Positions 46,829 to 58,849 of a DNA stretch of 64,000 nucleotides are shown here, in pieces (the stretch's first letter is position 1; every line of letters begins with the position of its first letter). The notes under the pieces were generated by a model. It searched no databases. It worked only from the letters and a program-made list of their open reading frames with translations, and was not told where the DNA came from. Made by a program: the position numbers and the translations under genes. The stretch spans positions 22,108-86,107 of the forward strand of contig JAIQDT010009141.1 in the NCBI GenBank assembly GCA_021521415.1. The letters run 5' to 3'. Origin of the DNA: Bidens hawaiensis. Lineage: Eukaryota; Streptophyta; Magnoliopsida; Asterales; Asteraceae.

Positions 46829-49757
46829 ATCACTGACACAGGTTTTTAAAGTCAAACCAGCCCCATGTATTGCTCTCGGGTTAATATAATCACTTAAAGG
46901 ACATAAATCATCCCATTTATCATACCAAAGTGAAGTAAATCTCCCATTACCGATTTCATGCCATATAAAATGTCTAATACGGGGACGAAACTGAAGAATC
47001 TTCCTCCACCCCCAAGTACAAGAGTTAGGAATCTGCAAGCTCCAGAAATTTCGCCCCTTCATTTTATACTCATGCATCCATTTAACCCACAACGACTTAC
47101 GATCATTGATTAAACTCCAAATATAATAAACCAGAAGAGAGTTATTGACATCCCGGATACGCCGGATACCCAAACCACCTTCACTTTTCGGCTGACAAAC
47201 AATATCCCAAGAAACTTTATGCTTTCCCTTTTTGTGTCCAAAGTCCCAAAGGAAATTTTTAATCCGTTTTTCAAGATCAGCAATAAGTCTAGAAGGAAGT
47301 GAGAAAACAGCAGACCAGTAAATATATAAGGACGACAGAACAGACCTGACCAGCTGAAGTTTACCCGCAAAAGATAAAGTTTTATTCTTCCAATCTCCAA
47401 TCCGATTATCCATACGATCCAGCAACCTCTTACAATCACGGTAATTTAGCCTCGTAGAAATAAGAGGAACTCCCAAGTATTTAACCGGGAGTCTACCTTC
47501 AACGAAGGGCATAATATTCAAAATCCCACTTTTAACGCGATCAGAAACATTACAGAAAAACGCGGTACTTTTCGGTACACTAGGAGTAAGCCCAGACATA
47601 TCTTTGAAATCATTGAGAGCCCCCATAATAGTTTTAGCAGAATCCACATCGCCTCGATCAAACAGGAACAAATCATCCGCAAAGCAAATATTGATAATAT
47701 TTAATTTTTCACAATGACGATGAAAACGAAACGAGCGTTCAATACGAACCTTTCGTTGCAGAATCAACGTGAGAACTTGCATAACCAACGTGAAAATATA
47801 AGGAGACATCGGATCACCCTGTCTTAGACCTCTTTTACCACTAAAGAACCCGTGTAAGTTCCCATTTATGGATATCGAAAAAGAAGAAGTGGTTATGCAT
47901 TCCATTATCCAATGAATCATCCTATCGTGGAAACCATATCCATATAGAATATCACGAATGAAGTCCCAACTGACCGTATCGTAAGCTTTCTGAATATCAA
48001 CTTTAAAAGCACATCTAGGCGGACCGTTATTAGTGTGATAATTATGCATTAATTCTTGGGTCAAAAGGATGTTATCAGAAATTCTACGCCCAGGAACAAA
48101 CGCAGACTGATTGATATCAATTAACGACTCCAAACCCTTCATCATACGAACCGAGATAATCTTGGTAATGCATTTATATAAAGTGTTGCAGCACGAGATG
48201 GGACGAAAATCATTAGGAGTAAAAGTGGTGGTCACTTTAGGAATAAGGGCAATAATAGTGTGGTTAACCTGTTTAAGGAGACTTCTTTTTCTGAAAAAAT
48301 TCATGAACCGCCAAACAAACATCTTTCCCAACAATATCCCAAGAACTTTTAAAGAAGGCCGAGGAAAAACCATCAGGCCCCGGCGCTTTGTTATTCCCAA
48401 TAGAGAAAAAAGCTTCCTTGATTTCCAAATCGGATATAGGTCTAACCATCAGCTCCGCCTGAGAGGCCGAGAGCTTAGTAGTAAAAATCTGATTATCTGG
48501 TTTTCTCAATGGTTGCATATCCGAACCAAAAATGTTCATAAAATGATTAACAAACACCGAAGGAACATCCGATCCCTCATATAATTGGCCCTGAACATCA
48601 CTTATAGTATCAATACGACATCTATGGTTCCGCATTTTCAAGGAATTGTGAAAATACGCAGTGTTAGAATCACCAAGCTTTAACCAATCGACTTTAGCTT
48701 TTTGTTTTAGGAATTCTTCCTCATCTTTAGTTGCCTCATGATAAGCCTTAAGATAATTACTCTGCTCCCGAATCAACTCCAAATTAGTAGGGTCAATGTC
48801 AAGACGGGTTTGACAAGCATCAAGAAGGGTTCTTAGATCATTAACTTTCTTGTGGAGATTGCCTTGTCGGTGCAGCAAAGAACGGATTGGATGTTTTAAG
48901 TTTTGGAGTTTCTTTACCACGCGAAACATGTAATAACCATTCACCTCAATTTTCCAGCCGTTAGCAATAATATCATTATAACCCGGTTTACCAATTAAGA
49001 AATTAGGGAATTTAAACGGTTTAGGCTTACCTTTAATAAGAGAGGGGAATTTCAATAAACATGGAGAGTGGTCTGAAATCCGGTATGGAAGGAACACCGC
49101 CGTTGAATCATTAAAAATATCCATGAATTTAGAGTTTCCCATCACCCTATCAAGCTTTTTGAAAAGACCCATACCCGTTCTCGGTTTATTGTTCCAAGTG
49201 AATTGGAGCCCGACCCCATTTATATCCTCAACTTCAATGTTCTTAACACAAGCACGAAAATCAAGCATCCCAGTGGATATTTTGGAAGAACCATGTAAGC
49301 TGTCTTCCAAATTAAGAGCACAATTAAAATCTCCAAGTAAAGGCCAAGGTTTACCACGAGTGAAATGTTTATGAACTGCAAGATTATGCCATAACTCCCT
49401 TCTTTTCAAATAACAATTTTCAGCATACACGAAAGAACAATACATCGCCTTATTATCCAACTTAAACTTTAACTGAACGTGAAGAACCTGGTTCGAATAA
49501 TCAATAACCATTAGATCAACCAAATCCGTATTCCACCCCACAATAATCCAAGTACCTTTATCACAAACACTACCATTACTAGTCCAATCCCAAGTGTTAC
49601 AAATCTTCTTACAAACATCAAAAACCGAATTTAATTGTACGTGAGACTCAAGAATAGCACACACCTGAATATTATTATCTTGGATTACCTTACGAACCTC
49701 TTTTTGTTTAAGAGGGCGGTTCAACCCTCTTATATTCCATGTAGCAATAGTACCCAT
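46829..49757 (-). pseudogene. LINE ORF2, N-terminal part (endonuclease and RT), copy 2
   Basis: The ATG at 49757 opens MGTIATWNIRGLNRP, the start of the APE-type endonuclease, with the ESH glutamate, GDFNCAL and SDHSPC. RT motifs QSAFVPGRR, GLRQGDP and FADD follow. One extra A in a run near 48293-48298 shifts the frame after VHEFF; copy 1 has no such insertion. Copia C removes the C-terminus at 46828. Start choice is firm: it overlaps the ORF1 stop as TAATG. The enzyme would have cut and reverse-transcribed at the target site; this copy is inactive. Confidence 0.9.
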
Positions 49758-49759
49758 TA
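49755..49759 (-). promoter_or_regulatory. TAATG stop-start overlap of LINE ORF1 and ORF2
   Basis: The minus strand reads GTTTAATGGGT. TAA ends ORF1 and ATG starts ORF2, sharing base 49757. Such an arrangement permits termination-reinitiation of translation (known from some insect LINEs). That it does so here is inference. Confidence 0.8.
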
Positions 49760-51238
49760 AACACCCAATTCACCGGGTGTGCTTGCACCCTCAGAACCAA
49801 TATCCGCTTTCATACTGTTAGCCACATCCGTAAAAAGCTCCTCCACATCATCCTCATCTTCATCACTTTCTGGTTCATCCACCAAACTACCAAACCGGTT
49901 ACTAGTTTGGACATAATGCTTTTCCTTTGACTCAACCCCCACAGCCATAGAAGTTGTAGGTTTACCCACGGGATGATTAGTGTCTTGTCTTTGAGTGGAT
50001 GGTTTATTTACAGGTTGTGTCACAGCAGGTTTAGCTACCGGTCGATAGACAAGATTATGTTTCTTGACTTGCGTAATAACTTTTTTCTTTCCCTTCACCT
50101 TCTGGAAACCATCATCATTAGTGACTTTCATTGGTTCTTCATTTAACTTTTTATCATGAACTTGTTTCGGGCATTGAGTGTTCGAATGGCCAAACACTTG
50201 ACATAAGGAACATCTGGGGGGCTCCCAATCATATTCAATCTTAATCTCCGAGATCTTGTTTGTCTCCCCCCACGTATCCGGAATAGCAACAACCAGCTTC
50301 CTTTTAATGTCCTGATTTGCATGAAGTTCAACTTGAACTCTAGCAAAACTACTTATTCCCCACGATTCCTTACACATATTGGCAGTGTAAGAATCAACAC
50401 TTATCGGATCCCTAATTCTTGAAGCGAGCAAACTTAGACCCTCCTCAGTAAAGGCACCCAGAGGAATATTCTGTAATCTGACCCAAACCGGAACAGACCG
50501 TATATCCTCCTTTTCCAAATCTGACTCCATAGTCCAAATATTAAGAATAATGGGGACATTCCTAATCATCCAAGGACCATCCTCAATCAGCTGCATCATC
50601 CCAACTTCCGTATGAAACTTGAAAAAGAAAAACCCTTTCGCATTCATCATAAGTCTCGTAAGCCCATATTTGTTCCAATTTTTCTTAGCAAAATACTCAA
50701 CAACCGGAAACGGAAGTCTGTTACCCAAAAAATAACCAAACAAAGTATTAGTAAACCTATCGTTAACTTTCTTGACAGATTCAACCGGGATAACCACATC
50801 AACTCCTTCCATTGTTGACTCCACATTTAATTTTCTTAATGTTACCTTATTTGTCTTGTTTTCAAGTTGGACAACACTCACATACGAAGGCTTAGAATTT
50901 TCCATATGTTTCTCCATTCCTTCATCCCTTTGAATATTTAAAGACTTAGATCCAAAAACCTTGTTATCATCCGAACCAAAGGCTGAAAAACCTCCATCTT
51001 GTTGAATAGTTAATGAATCAAATCCAAGAACCTTATTATCATTAGAAGCCACGGCTGAACAACCACCATCTTTGTTGATTACATCATTTAAAGGAACATT
51101 GAATGTTGTGTTTGCAGCAAACGAAACAGTTTTCAGAGCCCCCCTACGAGGAAGAACCCCATCAATGTTCGTAACTCGATTGGCTGAAAACCCTTGCTTG
51201 ATATGATCAACAAATCCATTACCACCCTTCTGCTCCAT
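49757..51238 (-). CDS. LINE ORF1 protein (DUF4283-like domain and zinc knuckle)
   Basis: The intact frame reads from an upstream ATG at 51331, but I prefer the ATG at 51238 (MEQKGGNGF), since the first 31 codons are an unlikely hydrophobic leader with no conserved look. The protein is then 493 aa. A DUF4283-like RNA-binding region lies at about residues 158-300 (NTLFGYFLGNRLP ... WTMESD ... PVWVRLQNIP), followed by a CCHC knuckle CSLCQVFGHSNTQC at about residues 343-356. A basic, then acidic tail ends in GELGV. ORF1 proteins of plant L1s bind the element RNA in the RNP (family knowledge). The stop overlaps the ORF2 start. Confidence 0.88.
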   Translation of the reverse strand: MEQKGGNGFVDHIKQGFSANRVTNIDGVLPRRGALKTVSFAANTTFNVPLNDVINKDGGCSAVASNDNKVLGFDSLTIQQDGGFSAFGSDDNKVFGSKSLNIQRDEGMEKHMENSKPSYVSVVQLENKTNKVTLRKLNVESTMEGVDVVIPVESVKKVNDRFTNTLFGYFLGNRLPFPVVEYFAKKNWNKYGLTRLMMNAKGFFFFKFHTEVGMMQLIEDGPWMIRNVPIILNIWTMESDLEKEDIRSVPVWVRLQNIPLGAFTEEGLSLLASRIRDPISVDSYTANMCKESWGISSFARVQVELHANQDIKRKLVVAIPDTWGETNKISEIKIEYDWEPPRCSLCQVFGHSNTQCPKQVHDKKLNEEPMKVTNDDGFQKVKGKKKVITQVKKHNLVYRPVAKPAVTQPVNKPSTQRQDTNHPVGKPTTSMAVGVESKEKHYVQTSNRFGSLVDEPESDEDEDDVEELFTDVANSMKADIGSEGASTPGELGV

Positions 51239-51786
51239 GCAAAACCCTAACCCGAAAAACACCCAAGAACAAGAGCTAAGAACAAGAACGAAAATTCCAA
51301 TCAACAAATAACACCCAAGAACAAGAACCAAAATTCCAAACGAACCAAGAACGGCTGTTTGAAAACCCTAGTACTCGTTAATAAGCAAGAACACGGCTGC
51401 ACCAAAAAGAAACCCTAATCGGCCAAGAAAACCAAGATTCATGCAGCAATACACCAAGAAACTGCCAAGAAACCTAAAAACGGCCAAGAAACCAAGAAAC
51501 GGCCAAGAAAACCCTTAATCGGCCAAGAAGAACACGGCTGCACCAAGAATCATGCAGCAAAAACCAAGAAAGGGCCAAGAAAACCCTAATCGGAACACGG
51601 CTGCACCAAGAACCCTAATCTTGATTAACCACAAGATCCTTAATCAGTTAATAGGATTTGTATCGATCTAACTAAACTATATCAAATAGCCGTGATCAAT
51701 AACAAACCTACTAATCAATCAGAACCAAGGATTAGATCCAGATTCATGCAGCAAAAACCAAGAAACGGCCAAGAACCCTAATCGGT

Positions 51787-51818
<32 letters not shown>

Positions 51819-51844
51819 GCTTACCCGTGTAAGTTAGAGTTGTT
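51239..51844 (-). promoter_or_regulatory. LINE 5' UTR with repeats and (GA)n tract
   Basis: Sense strand starts with a (GA)n run (plus-strand CT run, about 51786-51811), then degenerate repeats. GAACACGGCTGCACCAA (plus strand) occurs at 51389-51405, 51530-51546 and 51593-51609, and GGCCAAGAAACC and CCCTAATCGG recur between them. Plant LINEs carry an internal promoter in this position (family knowledge); GA repeats are plausible initiator elements (inference). No ORF of note. Confidence 0.6.
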
Positions 51845-51857
51845 TTAGATAATGAAG
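51845..51857. repeat. LINE target-site duplication, right side
   Basis: TTAGATAATGAAG, matching 36287-36299 and 17418-17430. Copia A' gag sequence continues directly after it. Confidence 0.88.
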
Positions 51858-51873
51858 TTCAAGTTGTATCAAC

Positions 51874-54800
51874 TTACACATCATCATTGACATCAACAAG
51901 TGTTGCATTTGAATTGGGAATTGGTTTAGGATCTTCATAAACAACTTCACATGTATCAGACTCATCTGATTCATATCCAGAAGTACTTGTATTTCTCACA
52001 TATGGAATGATACTTTTGAACTCCTCAATCACATAGTCTTTCTTAACATTTGCTGTAACAGTTTCACTTCTTGATTTCCAAAGGAAACCATGTGGTTCAA
52101 AACCATGTTTCAGTAGAAACTTTTCATCTCCATTTAATTCTCTTAATTTCTTTCTAGAGAAACACAGCCTTCTTACTCTTCTTTCCTTATCTTGGTGACT
52201 TCTCAGAATCATCAGACTTAACTGACTTGGAATCATTTCTTGGAACAATCCTTATTGGTTGTGTATTCCTTTTCATCACAACTTCAGGTTTATGAGTATT
52301 GTTTCTTTTCATTTGGTTCACCACATTCTTCTTCACCACATTCTTCTTCACAATTTCATCGGTAGCCATAACATTTTTCTCACTTTTCATAGTCTCTTCT
52401 TTTCTCTCTTCAACTTTTGACTTATCACCATTTTCTAGCACTTCTTCACACTTCTTCCTTTTGCCCAAATACTCATCATATTTGGCTTTGTAGAAACTAA
52501 AGTCTTGATCAAACTTTGTTTCATTTGGAAACATTGATTGGTTTGAATGTAAACCTTTCATGGCTGGACTTAGTGTGATTACCATACTCATCACATTTCT
52601 TACACCAGACTTTTCGTTTGAAGCTTTCATGAGAATTTACTTTAATGAATCTCTCACTTGGTCTAGGTGGTTCAATACCAATTGTTTTCTGAGTTTTGAG
52701 TCCATCAAAGTCAATTGAAAATGGCACAAACTCTTCAATCTTATTGTCTTGCCTTCCAACTTTTCCTTTCACAAACGTTATTTTCTCAATCTTGATTGGT
52801 TCGTCATCCACACTTCCTTTGTGCGTTGACTGCCTCCCCTCATATTCTTCAACTGTTTCGACTTCTCCTATATCAAATAGTTCTTGATTGGAGAATACAA
52901 GATACCTATGAATGAACTGATCACTGTCAACAGTTTATGTGGTCTTTTTCTTGTTGTTCTTTATTCTCATCAATCTTTGCTTGGAGGCCTCACAGCATTA
53001 CATGTTACCTTTGACATCTTTTACCTTTCACATATGTCAAATGGCACATGTTCTCTTCTCATTTGCTCATAATGTCTCCTCATCTTGGGTGTAATTTTTG
53101 GTAACAATGGTATTTTGTTTGGTGAACTTGAATTGCCACTTTCAATAGAGATTTTATCACTTGAATCACTCAAGTCATCTCTATCAAAACAATCCTCATC
53201 AAAGTCATCTTCTGAGACTTGAATTTCAACAGATTTTTCTTCTTTCACATCTTCCTTCAAAACAAACTCACCTTCTTGACTAACTTCTACCAACTTTTAG
53301 TTTTCAATAATTTCTTTCTTATCTTGAAAAACATCTCTAAACTGGTTGAGATATGCATTTCTTTTGTCTTTGTCAACCTTTAGTGAGTAGTTGTTGTTAA
53401 AAGGTGGAGGAACTTCCTTCTACTTGTCTTCTTCTTTGATCTTGTTTAGAATACCACATATGTTTCCTGTTGAGACAAGATTTTTCAAGAACTCATTCTT
53501 AACTTGAAGTGTGGTATTCCTGACCGTTTCGTCAACAAGTATCTTTTTCAAACCTTCAACCTCATTCACATATCTTGACTGTATTCTGTAACTATCCATA
53601 CAATCTTGCTCAAGGCTTTTAATTTTGTCTTCATATTCTAAATCACTACACATTAAGCATGCTTAGCTTTTTGAAACAGTCACTTTCAAGTTTTCCTATC
53701 TTCAATTTTAATGATTCAATGGTTTCAAGTAATTCAAATGTTGAGATTGAATGTACCTGTGTTGAAGAAGATCCAACTTCATTCTCAGCTTGAGCCATCA
53801 GTGTAACATTGGCTTTGCTTATATCATCAGCATAATTGCTCCAATCAAAATCACCATCTTGTTGAGCATCCAATGCAACATTGTCTTGATTTCTTGGTTG
53901 GTTACCATTGTTCCTGTGGTATTAACAGGACATGTGAAGGATTCTGGGTGTGGTTTCTTTGATAATTCTGAGTTTGAGGGACAACTTGCTGATTGTTCTG
54001 TTGTGGTTGTTGGTAATTGTTGTTGAAGTTGGGGTTATTGTTGAAATTGTTGTTGTAGTTTCTTTGTTGTCCTTGCTAGTATTGATTCTTAAATTGGTTC
54101 TGATTTATGGGTTGATACTGCTGACGTTGATTGTTGTTGAATTGTCTAGGAAGGTTGCACTCTCTTGCAAAATATCCTGGTTGTTGACAGTTATAGCATA
54201 GAACTTTTGACTTGTCAAACCCAATTCTTTCATTAGGACCTGATACAAGAGACCTACCAATCCTGTTGAACAACCTTTTGCTCCTTAATTCCAACATGGT
54301 TGCTTGCCATTTCAGATCCATGTCCTCTAGATCCTCTGCATCAATTTTCTCAAGATCATCCTGAACAAAACTTGTATGGATCATGTTCTTGGCAGCAAAA
54401 GCAATATATGAGTCTGTGAAAATTGAAAACAAAGCTTGGTATTCATTTCCTTGACTGAGATTACCACCACCATAAGTTGTATGCCCACTGGCCATTGAGG
54501 CAGAGTCATCATCAATTAGTTAGACATTGAACCTTGATTGACTACCCTGGTTACTTGAACTTCCAGCAACAAAACCTCTTGGTGTTTCACCACCATGCTC
54601 ACTTGGTTCTTCAAAAATTGGGATTTGCTGTTGGTTCTTGGGTGACAAATTACCCATTGGTGCAATGAGTGCATTTGATACTTGGAAGCAAGGTTTGTCC
54701 TCCCTTATCATCTAATTCTCAATCATCTCTATCTCGGCAGCTTGCAAGAAGCAAATCACATCATCAAGCTTGAGTGCATCCTAGTTAGGTTTCTGCCTGA

Positions 54801-55335
54801 TAAATATGCTGCTTGTGTACCATTCTACTGATAAAGATGGTAACAGCTTGGTGTTCAAATCAGCATAAGTTACCACATAATCAGTTGTCCTAATTTCATT
54901 CACAATTGTCATGAACCTTTCAAGCACAGATCTCAGCCTCTCACCATCCTTATACTTGAACCTGTCAAGTTGCTACTTCAGCTTCTCCTTCTTAATATTC
55001 TTCAATTATGAATTGCCTTCAAACATTTCCATTAAGGCATCATACATGGCTTTTGCAGTTTGATGATGAGCAACCTTTGTCAATATCTCTCAAGATAGAC
55101 CCAATTTCAACATAGCCAGTGATCTATCATCAAATTTCCTCATCCTAGCTTCAACAGTAGGGTTGTTGTTTGTTCCATCAGGCATATAAGGTCCGTTTTT
55201 GATTGAAGTCCACATCTCTACATCGTTGTAGCAGACTGCAGCTTCAAAAAGTATTTTCCATTTTATAAAGTTTTCCTGTCCATACAATCTTGGAATTTTG
55301 TTAGTTGATACCTCTTGCTCCTCGTATCCAGACAT
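51874..55335 (-). pseudogene. Copia A' gag, copy 3
   Basis: Same architecture and same TGA (55090-55092) and Tyr knuckle as the other copies. Private changes: a 15-bp tandem duplication near 52330-52360 doubling KNVVK, an extra A near 52528 that shifts frame before the Cys/His cluster, and Ser for Cys in that cluster (TKSS). It shares TAG stops at 53420-53422 and 54781-54783 with copy 2 but not copy 1. Confidence 0.85.
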
Positions 55336-55678
55336 ATTTTTTTTATTATTTTGAAATATTTTTTAAAACAAAACTTAAACTCAAGCAAATATTAAAAACT
55401 CTCTTGAAAAACAATCAGATATGTGGATTAACTCCTCAGATATGATATATCTGGTCAAATAAGAGCAAGATCTACAATAAAAATCAAAACTTTTAATGTA
55501 AATAAGAGAAAGAAGACACCAAATATTGCAGATCTGGAATGAAATGAAGAAAACAGAACGGCTGACGTCAAAGATCAATGAAACAGTGCTCAGCCGACGT
55601 CATTCTTCATCTTCAAATCAGCAATAATAAGCAACAGTTCTTCACCCAAACAGCAGAAACACTAGATCTGATACAACT

Positions 55679-56784
55679 TGTCGGTCCCGTTGTATATCGA
55701 TCACAATATCACTGTCGTAACCCACACGATTAAGTGTTGACAAGAAGGTTAACGACTTGCTATTTATGGTAAGAACAATATTGTGTTAATGGCGAAAACA
55801 CTAACACAATAAATGTTGCTTAATAAATACTAAGGTAACAAACACAAACTGTAACTAAAAAGATTTCCATTTATAGAAAGATCAATACAAACGAAAATCA
55901 ATCAGGGTTTCAGAAAGGAATGTTTTGTCCATACGTATTAAAGAACAGCCTTCACACTCAATATCAGGAGTAATATCAAGTTTGTCCCATTGCTCTCTCT
56001 CTGGCGTCTATCAGGCATGCCCTAAATTATTCTATTTATAGGCGTGCCCTGACAGCTTTCATTTCTTCTAGAAACCATAATCAAAAAATCATATTACAAA
56101 AGATTCTATGTGTGAAGCAGATCTTCGGGTAAGCTTTATAGCTTTTGTCTTCTTCGAGCAGACCAGGTAACCAAAGAGTGCTGGGGAACAGTTCTCCGGG
56201 TAGACTTTACTTAGAATATTTTCCTTAGAAAATATTCACCAAGCAAACTTCAATCTTCTTGACCATAACAAACTTTGCTCGATATGGTCCTGCGAGCAAA
56301 CTAGTTCTTCAGAAATCCCTTCAACTCTTTGTTAATAAATAACTTATTGAAAAAACCAAAATTGTGCTGGTAACACTGTTGACTTTGCTGGTAGCACTGT
56401 AGCTTGCTCGGAGTTGAACCTTGCTAGAAAAACACCTTAAGATATTTCCTTATCAACTTTCTTCAAGCATGCTGGGACTACTGTTTATTAATAATAAACC
56501 TTGCTAGATCTTCCAAAATACTTGGTTTCTTTAGCTTGGTTTAGCCAAGAGTTTGCAGGGAAACAAAGCTTTCTTGGCTTTAAAGAACAACCTTGCTAGA
56601 CAAAGTGAACCCTGGTCGGATTGACACTTAAGAGGACTTCAAGAAGATAACCTTGCCCGAAATGCAAAATACCTTGCTAGGCTAAGTAAAACCTTGCTGG
56701 GAGGTATGAGCTTGGTCGGATTCCATACATAGCAATTTCTTGAGAGGTTGAGAAGTTTCCAATCTTCATTTAGCACTTTTCTCA
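55679..56784 (-). mobile_element. Copia A' 5' LTR (copy 3)
   Basis: 1,106 bp, same ends as the other copies, with a 13-bp deletion near 56080. It retains TATAAATAG. It ends at 56784, next to the G1 LTR. Confidence 0.87.
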
Positions 56785-57291
56785 TCCCAACACAAACCGT
56801 GTAAAAAGTGGGATGAGTCTACAATTGGTTAACTAACTGTTAACCGAATTAATAAGGGCACAGAAATATTGGAGATCTATCGGGGTGACGCCCCCCATTT
56901 CCAATCGCGTTGGCTTAAAAATTGGAATATTTTGAGTATGATAGGTATCGAGTTATCAATTTTGATAGTCATACACTTGTTGTATTCCTTGCTAGTATAC
57001 AACAGTATGATTTGTTTAAAAGATAAAATGCTTCGTTTTTATGGCATGTTCAATTATTGAGAATTTTTGAAAGATAGAATTACCATGTTAAATGAACGGT
57101 GGGAAAGGCCACCATCGTTGCTTATGGTAATGGATTATGATAAAAGAATGGTTGTTGAACCATGGTATGGAAAGAATTGATATGAATTCGTTTACATTAT
57201 TGTCTTACTCGATATATTGGTATAATCTTGATTATTTTATTTAAATTATGATGAAGTTATATGGAAATTTCGATTGCCTTATTTTCATTAT

Positions 57292-57325
<34 letters not shown>

Positions 57326-57737
57326 AATATATATCTAAGTATATATATATATGTATATATATGTATATATATATACATATATATATATACATATATATGT
57401 ATATATATGTATACATATATATTATTTTTCAATAAAGAGAACTCATCAACATTCATGTTGACGTTTATTTTAATATGCTTTTCAGGTAAGTGATGGTTTC
57501 GAGGAGACGAGGAAAAGAGAGCGGCTTGTGTGTTTGAATAATGTAGAAACCGGGATTTTAATAAATCATGTGGTAACACGTGTATGACTCTGATAATGTA
57601 ATGAATATTTTATTAAATAAAAGTTTTTTTATTATTATATATTTTTATTCTATTATTGTCTATCGGCATCTGTCACAACCCGAATGACTTAAGTTAAAGT
57701 CTTCCGCTGCCGTAATTAAGATTTTATGGGTGTGACA
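56785..57737 (+). mobile_element. G1 gypsy LTR 3' part, copy 3
   Basis: Ends GTGTGACA at 57737. A TA-rich tract at 57295-57425 is of intermediate length. Homologous to 14126-15108 and 33071-33965. Confidence 0.8.
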
Positions 57738-58533
57738 GAAGTTGGTATCAGAGCCAATAGTTATAGACAATTAGAAAATATAAGATTTTCTAAACTATAA
57801 CCGTATTTTGAAAACACACGCTCTTTTCCTGTCTCGCGAAGCTGGAAGATAAAAATATATTATTAAGTAATTATTACTACATCCCCGATCGTGTTTCGAC
57901 CCGTGGTTGCTTCGGGTTATCCAGGTTCGAGTTCGACGACTACACCCCGTACGGTGTAATCCCGAAAGCGAACCCGAGCTAAATGTTAAGCAAACACCTC
58001 TGCCATGATTCGACCCTTGACAGAGGCCCCACCACCATGACCTCCTCCCTCACAGGAGCCGGTGGTAGTGAAAGGTCCCCCAGACGGCGATAGCATCACC
58101 TCCCTATAAGGGAGGGTGGCGGCTTACGATCAATCATACAACACCTTGTAGCATTACGTGTTTGCCATCGAGAACCGTGGGGTGAACACGGAGGCAAGGG
58201 TTGGAAGCTTAGAGTCCAAGAATGAAGTGATTGGACCTTGTGTGCACTACTTGATGGGCCTACATTAGATTAGGCTCACAAGTAGATTTGCTAGTTGATT
58301 AGGATGTTATGTATCTAACTTTGAATTTGTTGTCTTTTGGGTACATGTAGCTATGGTGGGTTGATAACTATAAGGTGTAGTATGTATTACACCTAATTTT
58401 GTATATCATGTTTTGGTGGTAATAACCCCCCCCCCCCCCTATGTGGTTTATGAATTATATTTTATTAATCTCTCAAGTTAAGAAAATTTTTTCCAAAACT
58501 ATCAAATTATATAGTTTTTTTCTAAAAGAAATC
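57738..58533 (+). other. G1 leader with primer site, copy 3
   Basis: The primer site TGGTATCAGAGCC is at 57743-57755. The leader runs on past the point where copies 1 and 2 are cut (58512), reaching a gag ATG at 58534. It contains the poly-C run at about 58427-58439. Confidence 0.75.
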
Positions 58534-58820
58534 ATGGTGCCTAAAACAAGACGAACTACTACCAATCAAGCATCCGGATTACCATATTCTCAAGAAGAGT
58601 TATCTCAATTAATCGCGCAACATGTAAACATGGCACTCGATCAGCGAGAGGCTAACCGAAATCCAAGTCAAACCACCTAAAACACCACTATTGATGAAAC
58701 CGGATAGACTCTTAGAACCGAAACACTAAACGAAAATCCCTCAGGTAGCACGGTACACGGTGCTCATACAAAACTTTTCAAGGTTGTGGCCCGAAAGAAT
58801 TTACCGGAGCCGAAGGATAT
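58534..58820 (+). pseudogene. G1 gypsy gag, N-terminal remnant
   Basis: The ATG at 58534 opens about 48 codons (MVPKTRRTTTNQASG ... NPSQTT), stopped by TAA at 58678. After a frame change the typical gypsy gag core start F-Q-G-C-G-P-K-E-F-T-G-A-E-G is readable at about 58776-58818. Sequence then leaves gag. It is the only coding part of G1 in the window, because the upstream copies are cut in the leader. Confidence 0.7.
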
Positions 58821-58849
58821 GTAAATCCATATGTGACTCATTTAATATA

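Larger units (their letters stand above)
20934..49388. repeat. Tandem duplication unit, copy 2 (with Copia C inserted)
   Basis: Colinear with 1982-20936. Removing Copia C and its extra 5-bp target copy (37250-46828) leaves about 18.9 kb. The left boundary is the LINE/G2 junction with shared ATG at 20934-20936. The right boundary is the matching LINE position (ATTATG, 49383-49388), after which the LINE continues without a break. Confidence 0.88.
36300..51844 (-). mobile_element. L1-type LINE, copy 2, with 5' end, split by Copia C
   Basis: Poly(A) shows as T13 at 36300-36312. The 5' end is at about 51844, beside the second target copy TTAGATAATGAAG (51845-51857). Without Copia C the LINE is about 5.97 kb. 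It carries a 5' UTR with CT/GA repeats, ORF1 and ORF2. Insertion into A' is proved by the empty site in Copia A at 9190-9202. It looks full-length for a plant L1. Confidence 0.92.
51858..56784 (-). mobile_element. Copia A' remainder: gag, leader and 5' LTR (copy 3)
   Basis: Continues the A' element interrupted by the LINE; matches Copia A 9203-14125. Gag is at 51874-55335, leader at 55336-55678, 5' LTR at 55679-56784. The 3' half of A' in this unit is 34738-36299. A full pol is never present in A', because the 8.2-kb duplication began inside the linker. Confidence 0.9.
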
